This document shows positions 16,086 to 23,979 of a stretch of 64,000 nt of DNA, one piece after another. The first letter of the stretch is position 1. Every line of letters starts with the position of its first letter. Source of the DNA: Armatimonas sp043757465 (GTDB lineage Bacteria > Armatimonadota > Armatimonadia > Armatimonadales > Armatimonadaceae); assembly GCF_043757465.1 (NCBI RefSeq), contig NZ_JAYVPL010000025.1, positions 15,344 through 79,343 of the forward strand, written 5' to 3'. Under the pieces are notes generated by a model that saw nothing but the letters and a program-made list of their open reading frames with translations, did no database searches and was not told the origin of the DNA. A program made the position numbers and the translations under genes.

Positions 16086-17816
16086 GTGAGCGAGCAACTA
16101 CAATTTGAAGACGAAGAAATCCCCATCGTCTTGCGGCGCGCCTGGGATCGTGCGCTGCGGATGCTTGCATCCCGGGTAAATAAGCCCACGTTTGAGGCAC
16201 ATATTCGAACTCTGAAGCCACTGGCTCTGAACGAGCTCATGGTCGAGGGGCGGATTATCTGCCAAGTGATACTGGGAGTTCCCTCCGCTTTTACACGTGA
16301 ATGGGTAGAGAAGCGACATACCCCGCTCATCCAGGGGCTTTTAGAAGAGATTCTGGATCGGGAAGTCAGACTTCAGTTTGCCTTGCTGCAACCGCAGAGC
16401 CGCACCTTTGCCGAGCAGTCAGGCCAACCAAAGGCGATCACACCAAGCCTGTTCGAGGCACCGACCGACGGTCATTTCCTCGCTTCGACCGAAGCGCTCA
16501 ACCGCTCCGAACAGGTTTCCGCACCCAATGGGGCTCTGGTAGCCGCACTACCAGAGCCTCAAGGGGAGCCTTTTGCTTTAGAAGCGGAGATCGTGGTTGT
16601 CCCCAGTCCCCGGATTCCACTTGCCCCTCCCAAACCCCGAACCAATACTGTCACTGTCTCGCGCCCGCAGACCAGCGCTTCAGCGGCTCAGACACCCCAC
16701 CCCGATGCGCCACAGCTCAACCCGCGCTATACGTTCGATGCCTTCGTGACGGGCCGGAGCAACCGGCTTGCGGAGGGTGGTGCCCACGCGGTTGCACATG
16801 CCCCGGGGGAGGTCTACAATCCCCTTTTTCTCTACGGGCCTCCTGGAATCGGCAAGACTCACCTGATGCACGCTATTGGCCACGAAGTTGCGGCCCAGCG
16901 CGGCGCGGCGCATGTCTGCTACGTCTCCGGTGAGGCCTTCACCACCGCCTATGTCAAAGCAAGCCGCGAAGGCAAGATGGAAGAGTTTCGACGGCGCTGG
17001 CGCAATGTGGATGTCTTCCTGCTCGATGATATTCAGTTCATCGCGGGCAAAGACAAGACCAACGAGGAGTTTTTCCATACGTTTAACGCGCTGTATCAGA
17101 CCGGCAAGCAGATCGTGATCTCGTCGGATCGCAGCCCGCGCGAGCTAAAAATGATGGACGAGCGCCTGCGCTCGCGCTTCGAGTCCGGGCTGATCGCCGA
17201 TATCGCCCCGCCCGACTTAGAGACGCGCCTGGCGATCCTGCAGAAAAAAGCGGAGCTTGAGCGCATGCGCATCCCCGATGATGTGCTGCTCTACATGGCG
17301 CGGCTGGTGCAGAGTAATATCCGCACGCTGGAGGGCGCACTCGTCAAGCTGGTCGCCTACGCCTCGCTGGTGAACTCTCCTGTCACGGAAGAGCTGGCCT
17401 CAGATATTTTAGAGCGCTACTTTGCCTCGGCTGGAATAAGCCTTCCAGGCGATCCCCAAGGCGGCCCTGTAGCCCTCCTAGAAGCCGCACAAGCAGCGTC
17501 TGCGGGGCCACGAGGCCGCATTACTGCGGACATTATCCAACAGGTCGTGGCGCGCCGCTACGGACTCGATCCAGAAGTGCTCAAGGGTAAGAAACGCGAC
17601 AAGGAGACGGCCCGTGCCCGGCAAGTGGCAATGCTGCTCATGCGCGAGCTCACGGAGACCAGCCTTCCCGGCATTGGTCAGTTCTTCGGAGGCCGCGACC
17701 ACACGACCGTCATGCACGCCTGCACAAGCCTCCGTGAGCAGCTCACAGGCGATGACACGCTCCGTGAGCTTGTCACGGAACTAACCGGCCAAATTCGTCA
17801 CGAGTCCAGCTCTTAA
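16086..17816 (+). CDS. dnaA: Chromosomal replication initiator DnaA
   Basis: 576 aa, GTG start preceded closely by AAAAAGGA. Domain I (about 1-95: RAWDRALRMLASRVNKPTFEAHI) is followed by a long Pro/Ala-rich linker (about 95-215), longer than in E. coli. The AAA+ domain carries Walker A GPPGIGKTHLM (about 252-262), Walker B VFLLDDIQFI (about 317-326) and sensor regions. Domain IV ends with the DNA-binding signature GGRDHTTVMHA (about 536-546). It opens oriC, located just downstream. The usual dnaN and recF are absent; the next genes are purS and purQ. A strong intrinsic terminator separates dnaA from the origin. Confidence 0.98.
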   Translation: MSEQLQFEDEEIPIVLRRAWDRALRMLASRVNKPTFEAHIRTLKPLALNELMVEGRIICQVILGVPSAFTREWVEKRHTPLIQGLLEEILDREVRLQFALLQPQSRTFAEQSGQPKAITPSLFEAPTDGHFLASTEALNRSEQVSAPNGALVAALPEPQGEPFALEAEIVVVPSPRIPLAPPKPRTNTVTVSRPQTSASAAQTPHPDAPQLNPRYTFDAFVTGRSNRLAEGGAHAVAHAPGEVYNPLFLYGPPGIGKTHLMHAIGHEVAAQRGAAHVCYVSGEAFTTAYVKASREGKMEEFRRRWRNVDVFLLDDIQFIAGKDKTNEEFFHTFNALYQTGKQIVISSDRSPRELKMMDERLRSRFESGLIADIAPPDLETRLAILQKKAELERMRIPDDVLLYMARLVQSNIRTLEGALVKLVAYASLVNSPVTEELASDILERYFASAGISLPGDPQGGPVALLEAAQAASAGPRGRITADIIQQVVARRYGLDPEVLKGKKRDKETARARQVAMLLMRELTETSLPGIGQFFGGRDHTTVMHACTSLREQLTGDDTLRELVTELTGQIRHESSS

Positions 17817-17850
17817 ACCTCTCTCCGAGCTCTATACATCTTTTCTCTCC

Positions 17851-17884
17851 AGCAGATCGGCTAATCGCAGCCCGATCTGCTTTT
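17851..17884 (+). terminator. Intrinsic terminator after dnaA
   Basis: Perfect 10-bp stem AGCAGATCGG / CCGATCTGCT with an 11-base loop, its last pair overlapping the start of a TTTT run. It lies 35 bases after the dnaA stop. Confidence 0.85.
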
Positions 17885-17995
17885 GCATGCCTCTACAGTT
17901 CTTTAGAGACTTCTGCATTTATGAGATTGTCTCCTATTTGTCTCAAATTAAATCCTAAAGAAATCAGCTCATTTCACCAATCTCTTAAAAAAAAG

Positions 17996-18306
17996 TTATC
18001 CACATAGCCTGTGGATAACCTGTGGATAACCTGTGGATAACTTGGCCAGCCTGTGGATAACTTTTAGCAAACGCCCATTTGCCTGTGGATAACCTGTGGA
18101 TAACTTTTAGCTAGCCTGTGGATAACTGCCGAGTTATCCACAGGCTAGAGGGAGTTATCCACAGGCCTGTGGATAACTCTGTTTGCCAAAAAAATTTATT
18201 TAGTATGCTAATATTTTTTAAATGTTCTATCTTTGTTTGCTATTTTAGTCTGATTTTTTAACTTTGTATTTCAAAGTGTTTGCCGTATTTTAGGGAGTTA
18301 TCCACA
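17996..18306. other. Replication origin oriC (12 DnaA boxes plus AT-rich region)
   Basis: Twelve perfect DnaA boxes TTATCCACA: plus orientation at 17996, 18134, 18155 and 18298; minus orientation (TGTGGATAA) starting at 18010, 18021, 18032, 18052, 18084, 18095, 18117 and 18168. Boxes at 18010, 18021 and 18032 repeat with an exact 11-base period, and 18084/18095 have the same spacing, which places them on one helix face. An AT-rich stretch (about 18181-18297) with T runs lies between the eleventh and twelfth boxes and is the likely unwinding element. Location directly after dnaA supports the call. Confidence 0.93.
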
Positions 18307-18408
18307 GGCTAGCCTCTCCCCTACTACTACTATAAGAGTAATAAAAAAAAAGAGATAGCAGAAATAAGAAAAGAGACGCGAAGCGAAAAACGAGGCTCTC
18401 TTTTTTCC
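18307..18408. other. A/G-rich spacer between oriC and purS promoter
   Basis: Contains CTACTACTACTATAAGAG and a run of nine A's, with no open frame of note. The CTACTACTA stretch could contribute to origin unwinding, but nothing proves it. Confidence 0.35.
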
Positions 18409-18438
18409 TTGACAGTCCCCTAAAAGTCATGGCATACT
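18409..18438 (+). promoter_or_regulatory. purSQ promoter
   Basis: Consensus -35 TTGACA (18409-18414), 18-base spacer, CATACT (18433-18438). A leader of about 40 bases ends in AAAGGA (18472-18477) seven bases before TTG 18485. Confidence 0.65.
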
Positions 18439-18484
18439 GGAAAGCGTCCCACCCAAGATTTTTAGTACTCGAAAGGAACCTCTC

Positions 18485-18721
18485 TTGCCCAAAGTCACTG
18501 TTACCGTCACGCTCAAGCCTTCCCTCCTGGATGCTCAAGGTCGCACCATTCAGGAAGCGCTCCACAGCCTGGGCTACACCGATGTGAAAAATGTCCGTGT
18601 GGGAAAAGTGATCGAGCTGGAGACCCAGACTCCGGCAGACGCCACAGCGATGTGTGAGAAGCTGCTGGCAAACCCCGTGATGGAGTCGTATCGCATTGAG
18701 GTAGCTGAGGTGGAGGGGTGA
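18485..18721 (+). CDS. purS: FGAM synthase subunit PurS
   Basis: 78 aa, the normal size. PurS bridges PurL and PurQ in the three-part phosphoribosylformylglycinamidine synthase of purine synthesis. The pattern VTVTVTLKPSLLDAQGRTIQEALHSLGY...VRVGKVIEL is characteristic. The start is TTG, chosen because AAAGGA stands seven bases upstream and the homology begins at once. It overlaps purQ by four bases. purL is not in the window. Confidence 0.95.
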   Translation: MPKVTVTVTLKPSLLDAQGRTIQEALHSLGYTDVKNVRVGKVIELETQTPADATAMCEKLLANPVMESYRIEVAEVEG

Positions 18722-19407
18722 GCGTGTTTACCGCAGGGGTTATTGTCTTCCCTGGCTCTAACTGCGACCGCGATGCCGCAAACGCCTGGCAGGAACTAGG
18801 CTGTGGCTCGGCAAAGCTCCTCTGGCACCGCGACACGGATCTGCAAGGCGTGGATATGGTGATCGTCCCGGGCGGATTCTCCTACGGTGATGCTTTAAGA
18901 GCGGGAGCAATTGCGCGCTTCGCGCCGATCATGGACACAGTGGCGAAGTTCGCCCAAGACGGTGGTCTCGTCATGGGAATCTGCAACGGCTTCCAGATTG
19001 TCTGTGAGGCGGGGCTCTTACCTGGAGCACTGGCTCGCAACGAAGGGCTGAAGTTTGCTTGCAAGCACGTGGATCTGCGTGTCGAGACAGTGAACTCACC
19101 GTTCACCCGGGCGTGCGAGAGAAACGCAACTCTCTCGATCCCCATTGCACATGGCGAAGGGCGCTATGTCTGCGACGAAGCGACTCACGCGCAGCTTATT
19201 GCGGACGATCAGATTCTATTTCGTTATGCCAATGGGAATCCCAACGGCTCTCAGGATGATATTGCGGGGATTGTGGGGGGGCCTAATCGCAACGTGATGG
19301 GGATGATGCCTCACCCGGAGCGGGCTACCCGAGTGGGTTTGGGCTCCGCAGGGGGCGCTTGTCTGTTTCGAGGGATCGTTGCGACCCTGACTGAAGATCA
19401 GGTATAA
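18718..19407 (+). CDS. purQ: FGAM synthase glutaminase subunit PurQ
   Basis: 229 aa. It hydrolyses glutamine and passes ammonia to PurL. The N-terminus AGVIVFPGSNCDRDAANAW, the nucleophile Cys in MGICNGFQIV (about residue 88) and the His-Glu pair in MMPHPERA (about 198-200) are all present. It starts with GTG in a 4-base overlap with purS, so the two are translated together. Its stop codon TAA is part of the -10 box of the next gene. Confidence 0.96.
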   Translation: MSVFTAGVIVFPGSNCDRDAANAWQELGCGSAKLLWHRDTDLQGVDMVIVPGGFSYGDALRAGAIARFAPIMDTVAKFAQDGGLVMGICNGFQIVCEAGLLPGALARNEGLKFACKHVDLRVETVNSPFTRACERNATLSIPIAHGEGRYVCDEATHAQLIADDQILFRYANGNPNGSQDDIAGIVGGPNRNVMGMMPHPERATRVGLGSAGGACLFRGIVATLTEDQV

Positions 19408-19408
19408 C
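19403..19408 (+). promoter_or_regulatory. -10 box (GG-TATAAC), leaderless, Crp-family gene
   Basis: GGTATAAC ends six bases before ATG 19415 and overlaps the purQ stop codon. Confidence 0.5.
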
Positions 19409-19414
19409 AGGCAC

Positions 19415-20095
19415 ATGATGCTAGCAAAGGCACTGGGGGCGGTTCCGCTCTTTTCCGGGCTCACCGATGAGCAGCTGGAGTATGTCGCAAAACACCTGAA
19501 GCGGCAAAGCTACGCCGAGCGCGATGTGATCGTCCGGCGCGACAGCCCAGGAGATGCCTTGTTCATTCTGACATCGGGGAAAGCGAAGTGTGCCTACCTC
19601 GACTCTGAGGACGAGACCATTATCGCAATCTATCGCCCAGGGGACTTCTTTGGCGAGCTCTCGGTCTTGGATGGTGAGGAGCGCTCCGCCGATGTGGTTG
19701 CCCTGGAGCCCACGGAAGTGCTGGTACTGCCTGCTGATGATTTTCATGCCTGTTTGCATGCTGTGCCTGCAATTGCGGTTGAGCTTTTGAAGCAGCTTGC
19801 GGGCCGCCTGCGCCGCGCGACAAGCTGGATTCGCTCCCTCTCCAGCCAGGATGTCTATGGGCGCATCGCCAGCCAGCTCCTGCACCTCTCGAAGACCCAC
19901 GGCACCGATGTCGCCGGGGGCCGTCTGATAGGGCTGCGGCTCACACAAAACGACATGGCAAGCCTGGTGGGGGCATCGCGGGAGTCCGTGAACAAGGCAA
20001 TGGGCTACTTCAAGCAAAAGGGCTACATCACCGTGGACACGACCTACCATATCACTGTTTACAACCACGACGCCCTGGCCAAGCGCGCACAATAA
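19415..20095 (+). CDS. Crp/Fnr-family transcription regulator
   Basis: 226 aa. A cyclic-nucleotide-binding fold occupies about residues 10-125 (GDALFILTSGKAKCAYLD, IYRPGDFFGELSVLDGEERSADVVALEPTEVLVL), followed by the dimer helix and a Crp-type winged helix with RLTQNDMASLVGASRESVNKAMGYFKQKGYI (about 175-205). There is no Fnr-type cysteine cluster, so it is more Crp-like; the effector is unknown. It stands alone after purQ with its own predicted leaderless promoter and is convergent with the permease gene. Confidence 0.93.
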   Translation: MMLAKALGAVPLFSGLTDEQLEYVAKHLKRQSYAERDVIVRRDSPGDALFILTSGKAKCAYLDSEDETIIAIYRPGDFFGELSVLDGEERSADVVALEPTEVLVLPADDFHACLHAVPAIAVELLKQLAGRLRRATSWIRSLSSQDVYGRIASQLLHLSKTHGTDVAGGRLIGLRLTQNDMASLVGASRESVNKAMGYFKQKGYITVDTTYHITVYNHDALAKRAQ

Positions 20096-20107
20096 GTAAG
20101 CGCAATC

Positions 20108-21082
20108 TCAGAGCTGGCGACGAAGCAGAGACGCAAAAAACGGTGCGCCCAAGAGTGCGGTCACAACTCCGATAGGCAAAAGAGTACCCGGGACAATGCT
20201 TCGAGAGAGCTGATCCGCCAGCACTAAGAGCGCCGCACCGAGCAGCGCGGCCACGGGCACCAGCGGGCGGTGCGGCGGCCCTAGGAGCGCTCGGGCAAGA
20301 TGCGGAACGACCAGTCCGACAAACCCGATCACCCCAGAGACCGCTACCGCGCACGCCGTGAGGAGCGCGATCAGGGCAAGCACCCCGAGCTTGAAGCGCT
20401 CTACTTCCACACCCACCGAGCGCGCCGTCGCCTCCCCAAACGCCATCGCATCCAGGCCCTTGCCGCAGAGAGAAAGCACCACGGCCCCGACCACGGTGAC
20501 GGGCGCGAGAATCGCGATTTGTTGCCAGCCCGCGTCGTCCAGATAGCCCATGAGCCGTCGCAGGATCAGGCTCTGGTCTTTTCCAGCAAGGCTGAGCAAG
20601 AGATTGACTAGCGCGGCCAAAAAAGTTCCAACGACTATCCCGGCCAGAAGAAATCCTGAGAGGGAGAGCTGCCTGCCTGAGCGAGCGAGTGTGAAGACGA
20701 GCCCGGTTGCCAGCAAGGCGCAGGCCAGTGCCAGAAGTGAGAGTAGTGGCTGGCCCGGCGTGTCGGCGATTCCCAGCAGCACCCCCATACCCACGCCGAG
20801 CGAGGCTCCCGAAGCAACTCCGACAAGATAAGGATCAGCCAGGGGGTTTCCCGTGAGCCCCTGCAAGCCGACTCCCGCCACTGCCAGCGCCGCACCCACA
20901 AAGGCTGCGGCGATAATGCGTGGCAGACGAAACTCCCAGACAATCCTCCCGTGATGAAGAAGCTCCTGCCACGCCGCAGACAAACTCAGAGTTCTCTCTC
21001 CAATGAGCGCCGCGAGAACAATGCTCCCGAGGCAAAGCAGGAGCACTCCTGACACCACTGGCCAAAACGGTAGACGCTTCAC
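20108..21082 (-). CDS. BtuC/FecCD-type ABC permease (cobalamin or siderophore)
   Basis: 324 aa from GTG 21082; about ten transmembrane helices. Family signatures are FRLPRIIAAAFVGAALAVAGVGLQGLTGNPLADPYLVGVASGASLG, and near the end VSGVIGFVGLVVPHLARALLGPPHR. It imports cobalamin, haem or iron chelates with a binding protein and an ATPase. The GTG overlaps the stop of an upstream fragment (GTGA), which implies an earlier binding-protein gene in that place. Neither an ATPase nor an intact binding protein is adjacent, so it may be part of a decayed import operon. Confidence 0.9.
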   Translation of the reverse strand: MKRLPFWPVVSGVLLLCLGSIVLAALIGERTLSLSAAWQELLHHGRIVWEFRLPRIIAAAFVGAALAVAGVGLQGLTGNPLADPYLVGVASGASLGVGMGVLLGIADTPGQPLLSLLALACALLATGLVFTLARSGRQLSLSGFLLAGIVVGTFLAALVNLLLSLAGKDQSLILRRLMGYLDDAGWQQIAILAPVTVVGAVVLSLCGKGLDAMAFGEATARSVGVEVERFKLGVLALIALLTACAVAVSGVIGFVGLVVPHLARALLGPPHRPLVPVAALLGAALLVLADQLSRSIVPGTLLPIGVVTALLGAPFFASLLRRQL

Positions 21083-21351
21083 GGTAAAAGCGCCTGCACC
21101 GCCGCCCAGAGCTGAGTAAATACCTCGTCCACCGCCACGGCTAAGTAGCCCTCCCGAACCCACGCACGGCTGGCCGCAAAGAGCAATAACTGGCGCACTT
21201 GCTCGCCCACAAAATCGCCTCCTGGCTCTCTCGTGCGAACTGTCTCGTAGCCACGCTCAGCCAGCGCCATCTCAAGACGAGCGATCTGCGTCGTCTTGCC
21301 TGTGCCATCTGGTCTCTCAAATGTAAAAAAAATCCCGCGCGTGCTTTCCAC
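21079..21351 (-). pseudogene. Chimeric remnant: thymidylate kinase N-terminus fused to a short tail
   Basis: 90 codons from GTG 21351. Residues 1-58 are clearly the start of thymidylate kinase (IFFTFERPDGTGKTTQIARL, REPGGDFVGEQVRQLLLF), with Gly replaced by Arg just before the P-loop (FERPDGTGKT instead of FEGPDGxGKT). The kinase lid and DRY region are missing. The tail AWVREGYLAVAVDEVFTQLWAAVQALLP resembles the final residues of BtuF-type binding proteins, which often precede a BtuC gene, and its stop overlaps the permease GTG. A deletion joining tmk to a binding-protein gene would explain this; the tail assignment is inference. The leaderless promoter is intact, so it may still be expressed and drive the permease. 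Confidence 0.65.
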
Positions 21352-21357
21352 GGCGGG

Positions 21358-21363
21358 ATTGTA
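21358..21363 (-). promoter_or_regulatory. -10 box (GC-TACAAT), leaderless
   Basis: TACAAT on the minus strand ends six bases before GTG 21351. Confidence 0.55.
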
Positions 21364-21387
21364 GCAGATTAACGTCTCCTCTGGAGA

Positions 21388-21600
21388 CTACTTGCCAAAA
21401 CCAGTAGCCCCTTTGTTAAGGTCTTCCATTTTTTTCGACTTCTCCGCTTCGGAGAGTCCAGGAGCATCGGCTATGTTCTGCGCGGCTTGCTCTTTTGCAT
21501 CTCCAGCAGCCTCAGGAGGAGCGGTTTCCGGTGCACAACCCAGAGCTCCCGTACCTACCAGTGCGAGAAGAAGTAGAGGGATTTTTCGGATACGGAGCAC
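21388..21600 (-). CDS. Small lipoprotein (70 aa)
   Basis: The N-terminus MLRIRKIPLLLLALVGTGALGC is a lipoprotein signal with lipobox GALGC, leaving a mature peptide of about 49 residues rich in Ala, Glu and Lys (PEAAGDAKEQAAQNIADAPGLSEAEKSKKMEDLNKG...). It is probably anchored in a membrane and extended or helical. It follows the prepilin gene after three bases and probably shares its transcript. A short hairpin (GTCTCC..GGAGAC) lies immediately after the stop, without a T run. Confidence 0.8.
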   Translation of the reverse strand: MLRIRKIPLLLLALVGTGALGCAPETAPPEAAGDAKEQAAQNIADAPGLSEAEKSKKMEDLNKGATGFGK

Positions 21601-21603
21601 GCC

Positions 21604-22263
21604 TTAGTCCTCCCAATAGGTGACATAAGCATTGCGCATTTGCCCGATTGAGGAGCGCTTGACATGTCCATCGCACCAGAGAGCGTTGAATCCATTGTGG
21701 TGTGCTTCGTCCCAGTGTCCCCGTGAGGTGGACCAGACATTACAGGCAGGAGTTGTACTGTTGTGCTCCCACATCAGCATGGTGTCTGTGGCATTAATTG
21801 CGGAGAGGTTGCGGGTCAGCGGGCCTACATACCCTCCACCATCCGGGGCAATGATACTGGGGCGCAGGTTAGGGAGCTGGTTGACAGAGTATTGCGGATA
21901 GCGGCTGGTGGCTCCTTCGCGGCGCTCACTAGGGCAGGCGAGAACCCCTTTACTCTTGAGATAGGGCTCCAGAAGATAGGGGACATTCTGGTTGGTGCTT
22001 GAGCGAGCAACGGTCCAGTGGACTAGCATGGAAGCGCCGGTTATGGGATTCCGACCGAGAAAGTAGTTATCGAAGAAAACCTCATCATAGTCCTGAACAT
22101 ACATGAGGCTGGCAGTTCCGATCTGCTTCATATTGGACATACAGACAGTTTGTCGGGCTTTGGCATGTGCCTGAGCAAAGACAGGAAAGAGAATGGCGGC
22201 AAGGATTGCAATAATGGCAATCACTACGAGAAGTTCAATGAGCGTAAAGGCGCGACGGTTCAT
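21604..22263 (-). CDS. Prepilin-like protein with type IV N-terminal methylation signal
   Basis: 219 aa. The N-terminus MNRRAFTLIELLVVIAIIAI has the prepilin peptidase site (A/FTLIE) and a long hydrophobic helix ending LFPVFAQAHAKARQTVC. The body has YVQDYDEVFF, and the end GFNALWCDGHVKRSS matches the HxxG-DG C-terminal motif of DUF1559-like pseudopilins that are multiplied in Planctomycetes and Armatimonadota. It probably forms part of a pseudopilus or an extracellular assembly; the partner machinery is not in the window. The next gene downstream is the small lipoprotein, three bases away. Confidence 0.9.
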   Translation of the reverse strand: MNRRAFTLIELLVVIAIIAILAAILFPVFAQAHAKARQTVCMSNMKQIGTASLMYVQDYDEVFFDNYFLGRNPITGASMLVHWTVARSSTNQNVPYLLEPYLKSKGVLACPSERREGATSRYPQYSVNQLPNLRPSIIAPDGGGYVGPLTRNLSAINATDTMLMWEHNSTTPACNVWSTSRGHWDEAHHNGFNALWCDGHVKRSSIGQMRNAYVTYWED

Positions 22264-22360
22264 AAATAAAAACCTCCAAACTAAGATGAGTTAATTCTAA
22301 TATGAAATTTCATCTTATTTTAACATTCACTGAACTATTTTTTTGTCTCTACTTCTGTGG

Positions 22361-22366
22361 TATTCT
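22361..22366 (+). promoter_or_regulatory. -10 box (GG-TATTCT), leaderless, ThuA gene
   Basis: GGTATTCT ends seven bases before ATG 22374; this supports that internal ATG over the one at 22302. Confidence 0.5.
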
Positions 22367-22373
22367 CTGGCTC

Positions 22374-23048
22374 ATGGCAACACGAAAAGCACTAGTCGTC
22401 TGGGGCGGCTGGGACGGGCATCAGCCCAAGGAAGTGGGAGAGTTATTTGCGGAGGCTCTGCGGGGCAAGGGCTTCGAAGTAACTATCGAGAATACGCTCG
22501 ATGCGTATATTACCCACGATCTTTCGACATTTAATCTTATCGTCCCTGTCTGGACGATGGGGCAGATCACAGGTGAGCAAGAAAAAGCTCTGGTCAGTGC
22601 GGTGAAGTCCGGGGTCGGGATCGCGGGCTGTCACGGCGGCATGTGCGATAGCTTTCGCAACAGCACCGAGTACCAGTTCATGACCGGTGGGCAGTGGGTC
22701 TCCCACCCGGGCAACTCTGAGGTGGAGTATACGGTAGATATCCGCGACCCGGATCACTTCATCACGCAGGGCATTCCCACCCCCCTTCACATAAAATCGG
22801 AGCAGTACTATCTGCACGTTGATCCCGCGGTTCGCGTCCTCGGCACGACGCGCTTTCCCGTTGCCGATGGTCCCCACGTGAAAAACGGTATTGTGGACAT
22901 GCCGACGATCTGGACGAAGTACTACGGCGAGGGGCGGGTCTTCTATAACGCACTAGGGCACCGCGCCAGCGATCTCGCTCAGCCTGATGTTCTGGAGCTT
23001 TGTGTCCGAGGCTGCCTCTGGGCCGCACATGCCGAGGATGCAGCTTAA
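22374..23048 (+). CDS. ThuA-like domain protein
   Basis: 224 aa from ATG 22374. The fold is that of a glutamine amidotransferase without the catalytic Cys: MATRKALVVWGGWDGHQPKEV, LIVPVWTMGQITGEQEKALV, GVGIAGCHGGMCDSF, and the ThuA mark PTIWTKYYGEGRVFYNALGH. ThuA proteins take part in trehalose or other sugar metabolism and often sit beside Gfo/Idh enzymes; the precise reaction is unknown. The frame extends upstream to 22302, but that segment is AT-rich and the promoter box lies within it. The next gene starts within its last codons. Confidence 0.88.
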   Translation: MATRKALVVWGGWDGHQPKEVGELFAEALRGKGFEVTIENTLDAYITHDLSTFNLIVPVWTMGQITGEQEKALVSAVKSGVGIAGCHGGMCDSFRNSTEYQFMTGGQWVSHPGNSEVEYTVDIRDPDHFITQGIPTPLHIKSEQYYLHVDPAVRVLGTTRFPVADGPHVKNGIVDMPTIWTKYYGEGRVFYNALGHRASDLAQPDVLELCVRGCLWAAHAEDAA

Positions 23049-23718
23049 CCCCATCCCCACTCAGACAGAATTGTCGCACTGGGGGGAGCTGCCCTTCACA
23101 GAGTGCGGCGAGCCGCTGGTGACCCTCACGGAGACGCCTCGCTTGCGCCTGAGGCCTGTCTACGCCGCGCTCGGCCTCCGTGGGGCGTCGCCGACCATGC
23201 AACTGCGGAGTGGGGCTCTCACGCGGCTGGAGCGGGCAGTTTCTCTGCTGCCTGAAGCTCTGGGCATCATTGTTTTGGATGTCTTTCGGCCTCTGGAAGT
23301 GCAGCAGGCGCTCTGGGACTGGCAGTGGCAAGAAGTGAGACAGAGCTCTCCGCACTTCACCGACACCGAGATCTATGAGAAAGTGCGCCACTTTGTGGCG
23401 GAGCCAAACGCGGATCCGACCAAGCCCACGCCCCATCGAACCGGCGGCGCAGTGGACTTGACGCTCTTTGCACTCGCCACGGGGGAGGAGCTTCCGATGG
23501 GCACTGCCTTCGATGAGGCCACGGACGCCACGGTGACGGACTGGTTTGAGCGTCACCCTAAGCTTCCTTTTACGAGTAATCGCCGAATTCTTTACGGCGC
23601 CATGACCGAAGCGGGTTTTGTGAACTATCCCAATGAGTGGTGGCACTTTGAGTTTGGCACACGGCGCTGGGCCGGTTGCCGGGGCATGGAAGTTGCACTC
23701 TACGGATCCGCGGAGTAG
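23029..23718 (+). CDS. VanX-type D-Ala-D-Ala dipeptidase (peptidase M15D)
   Basis: 229 aa from ATG 23029 (alternative ATG 23038). The zinc site is visible: PHRTGGAVDLTLF gives the His and Asp ligands, and PNEWWHFEFGT gives the catalytic Glu and the third ligand His. IIVLDVFRPLEVQ carries the conserved Arg. The family splits D-alanyl-D-alanine, either for cell-wall recycling or, in other contexts, glycopeptide resistance; no vanHA genes are near, so recycling is likelier. It overlaps the end of the ThuA gene by 20 bases. Confidence 0.88.
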   Translation: MPRMQLNPIPTQTELSHWGELPFTECGEPLVTLTETPRLRLRPVYAALGLRGASPTMQLRSGALTRLERAVSLLPEALGIIVLDVFRPLEVQQALWDWQWQEVRQSSPHFTDTEIYEKVRHFVAEPNADPTKPTPHRTGGAVDLTLFALATGEELPMGTAFDEATDATVTDWFERHPKLPFTSNRRILYGAMTEAGFVNYPNEWWHFEFGTRRWAGCRGMEVALYGSAE

Positions 23719-23724
23719 TAAGCC

Positions 23725-23964
23725 ATGGAAGACACTCAAGAAATCAAGGAACTCGTGGTCTTTTTTTCCTACGAGAATGAAGAGCGTCCCCGACGGCTCG
23801 CGGAAGCGATGCTGGCGGAGCTGAAAATCCCGCACCTTGCGCTGGGAGTGGATGCCCTCACGGGGGGCTGCGAGCTGCGGCTCTACTACCACAAAGAGAC
23901 TTTGAGGCTCGTACGAGAGTATTTTTGTAGAAATACTATTGTGCACAATATCACGTATCTTTAA
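23725..23964 (+). CDS. Small hypothetical protein (79 aa)
   Basis: It starts six bases after the dipeptidase gene and probably is co-transcribed with it. The alternating pattern ELVVFFSYENEERPRRLAEAMLAELKIPHLALGVDAL suggests a beta-alpha-beta fold like an ACT or small regulatory domain, but I recognise no family. The last 15 residues (RNTIVHNITYL) fall in more AT-rich DNA and may not belong to the original protein. Confidence 0.45.
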   Translation: MEDTQEIKELVVFFSYENEERPRRLAEAMLAELKIPHLALGVDALTGGCELRLYYHKETLRLVREYFCRNTIVHNITYL

Positions 23965-23979
23965 ATACCCAAAATACCC

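Noticed and set aside
17996..18306. Regular short repeats that might suggest a CRISPR array
   Set aside because: The repeats are 9-base DnaA boxes in both orientations with very short spacers, next to dnaA and without cas genes; this is an origin.
18290..18565. Minus-strand open frame across the end of oriC and purS
   Set aside because: It overlaps the purS start and the AT-rich region, with no coding character.
23029..23718. VanX-like gene considered as part of a vancomycin-resistance cluster
   Set aside because: vanH, vanA and the two-component regulators are absent; the isolated peptidase fits cell-wall recycling.
22762..23946. Long minus-strand open frame (394 codons) opposite ThuA and VanX genes
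   Set aside because: Its translation matches no family and is rich in Arg/Pro typical of antisense shadows; the plus strand encodes clear ThuA and VanX motifs.
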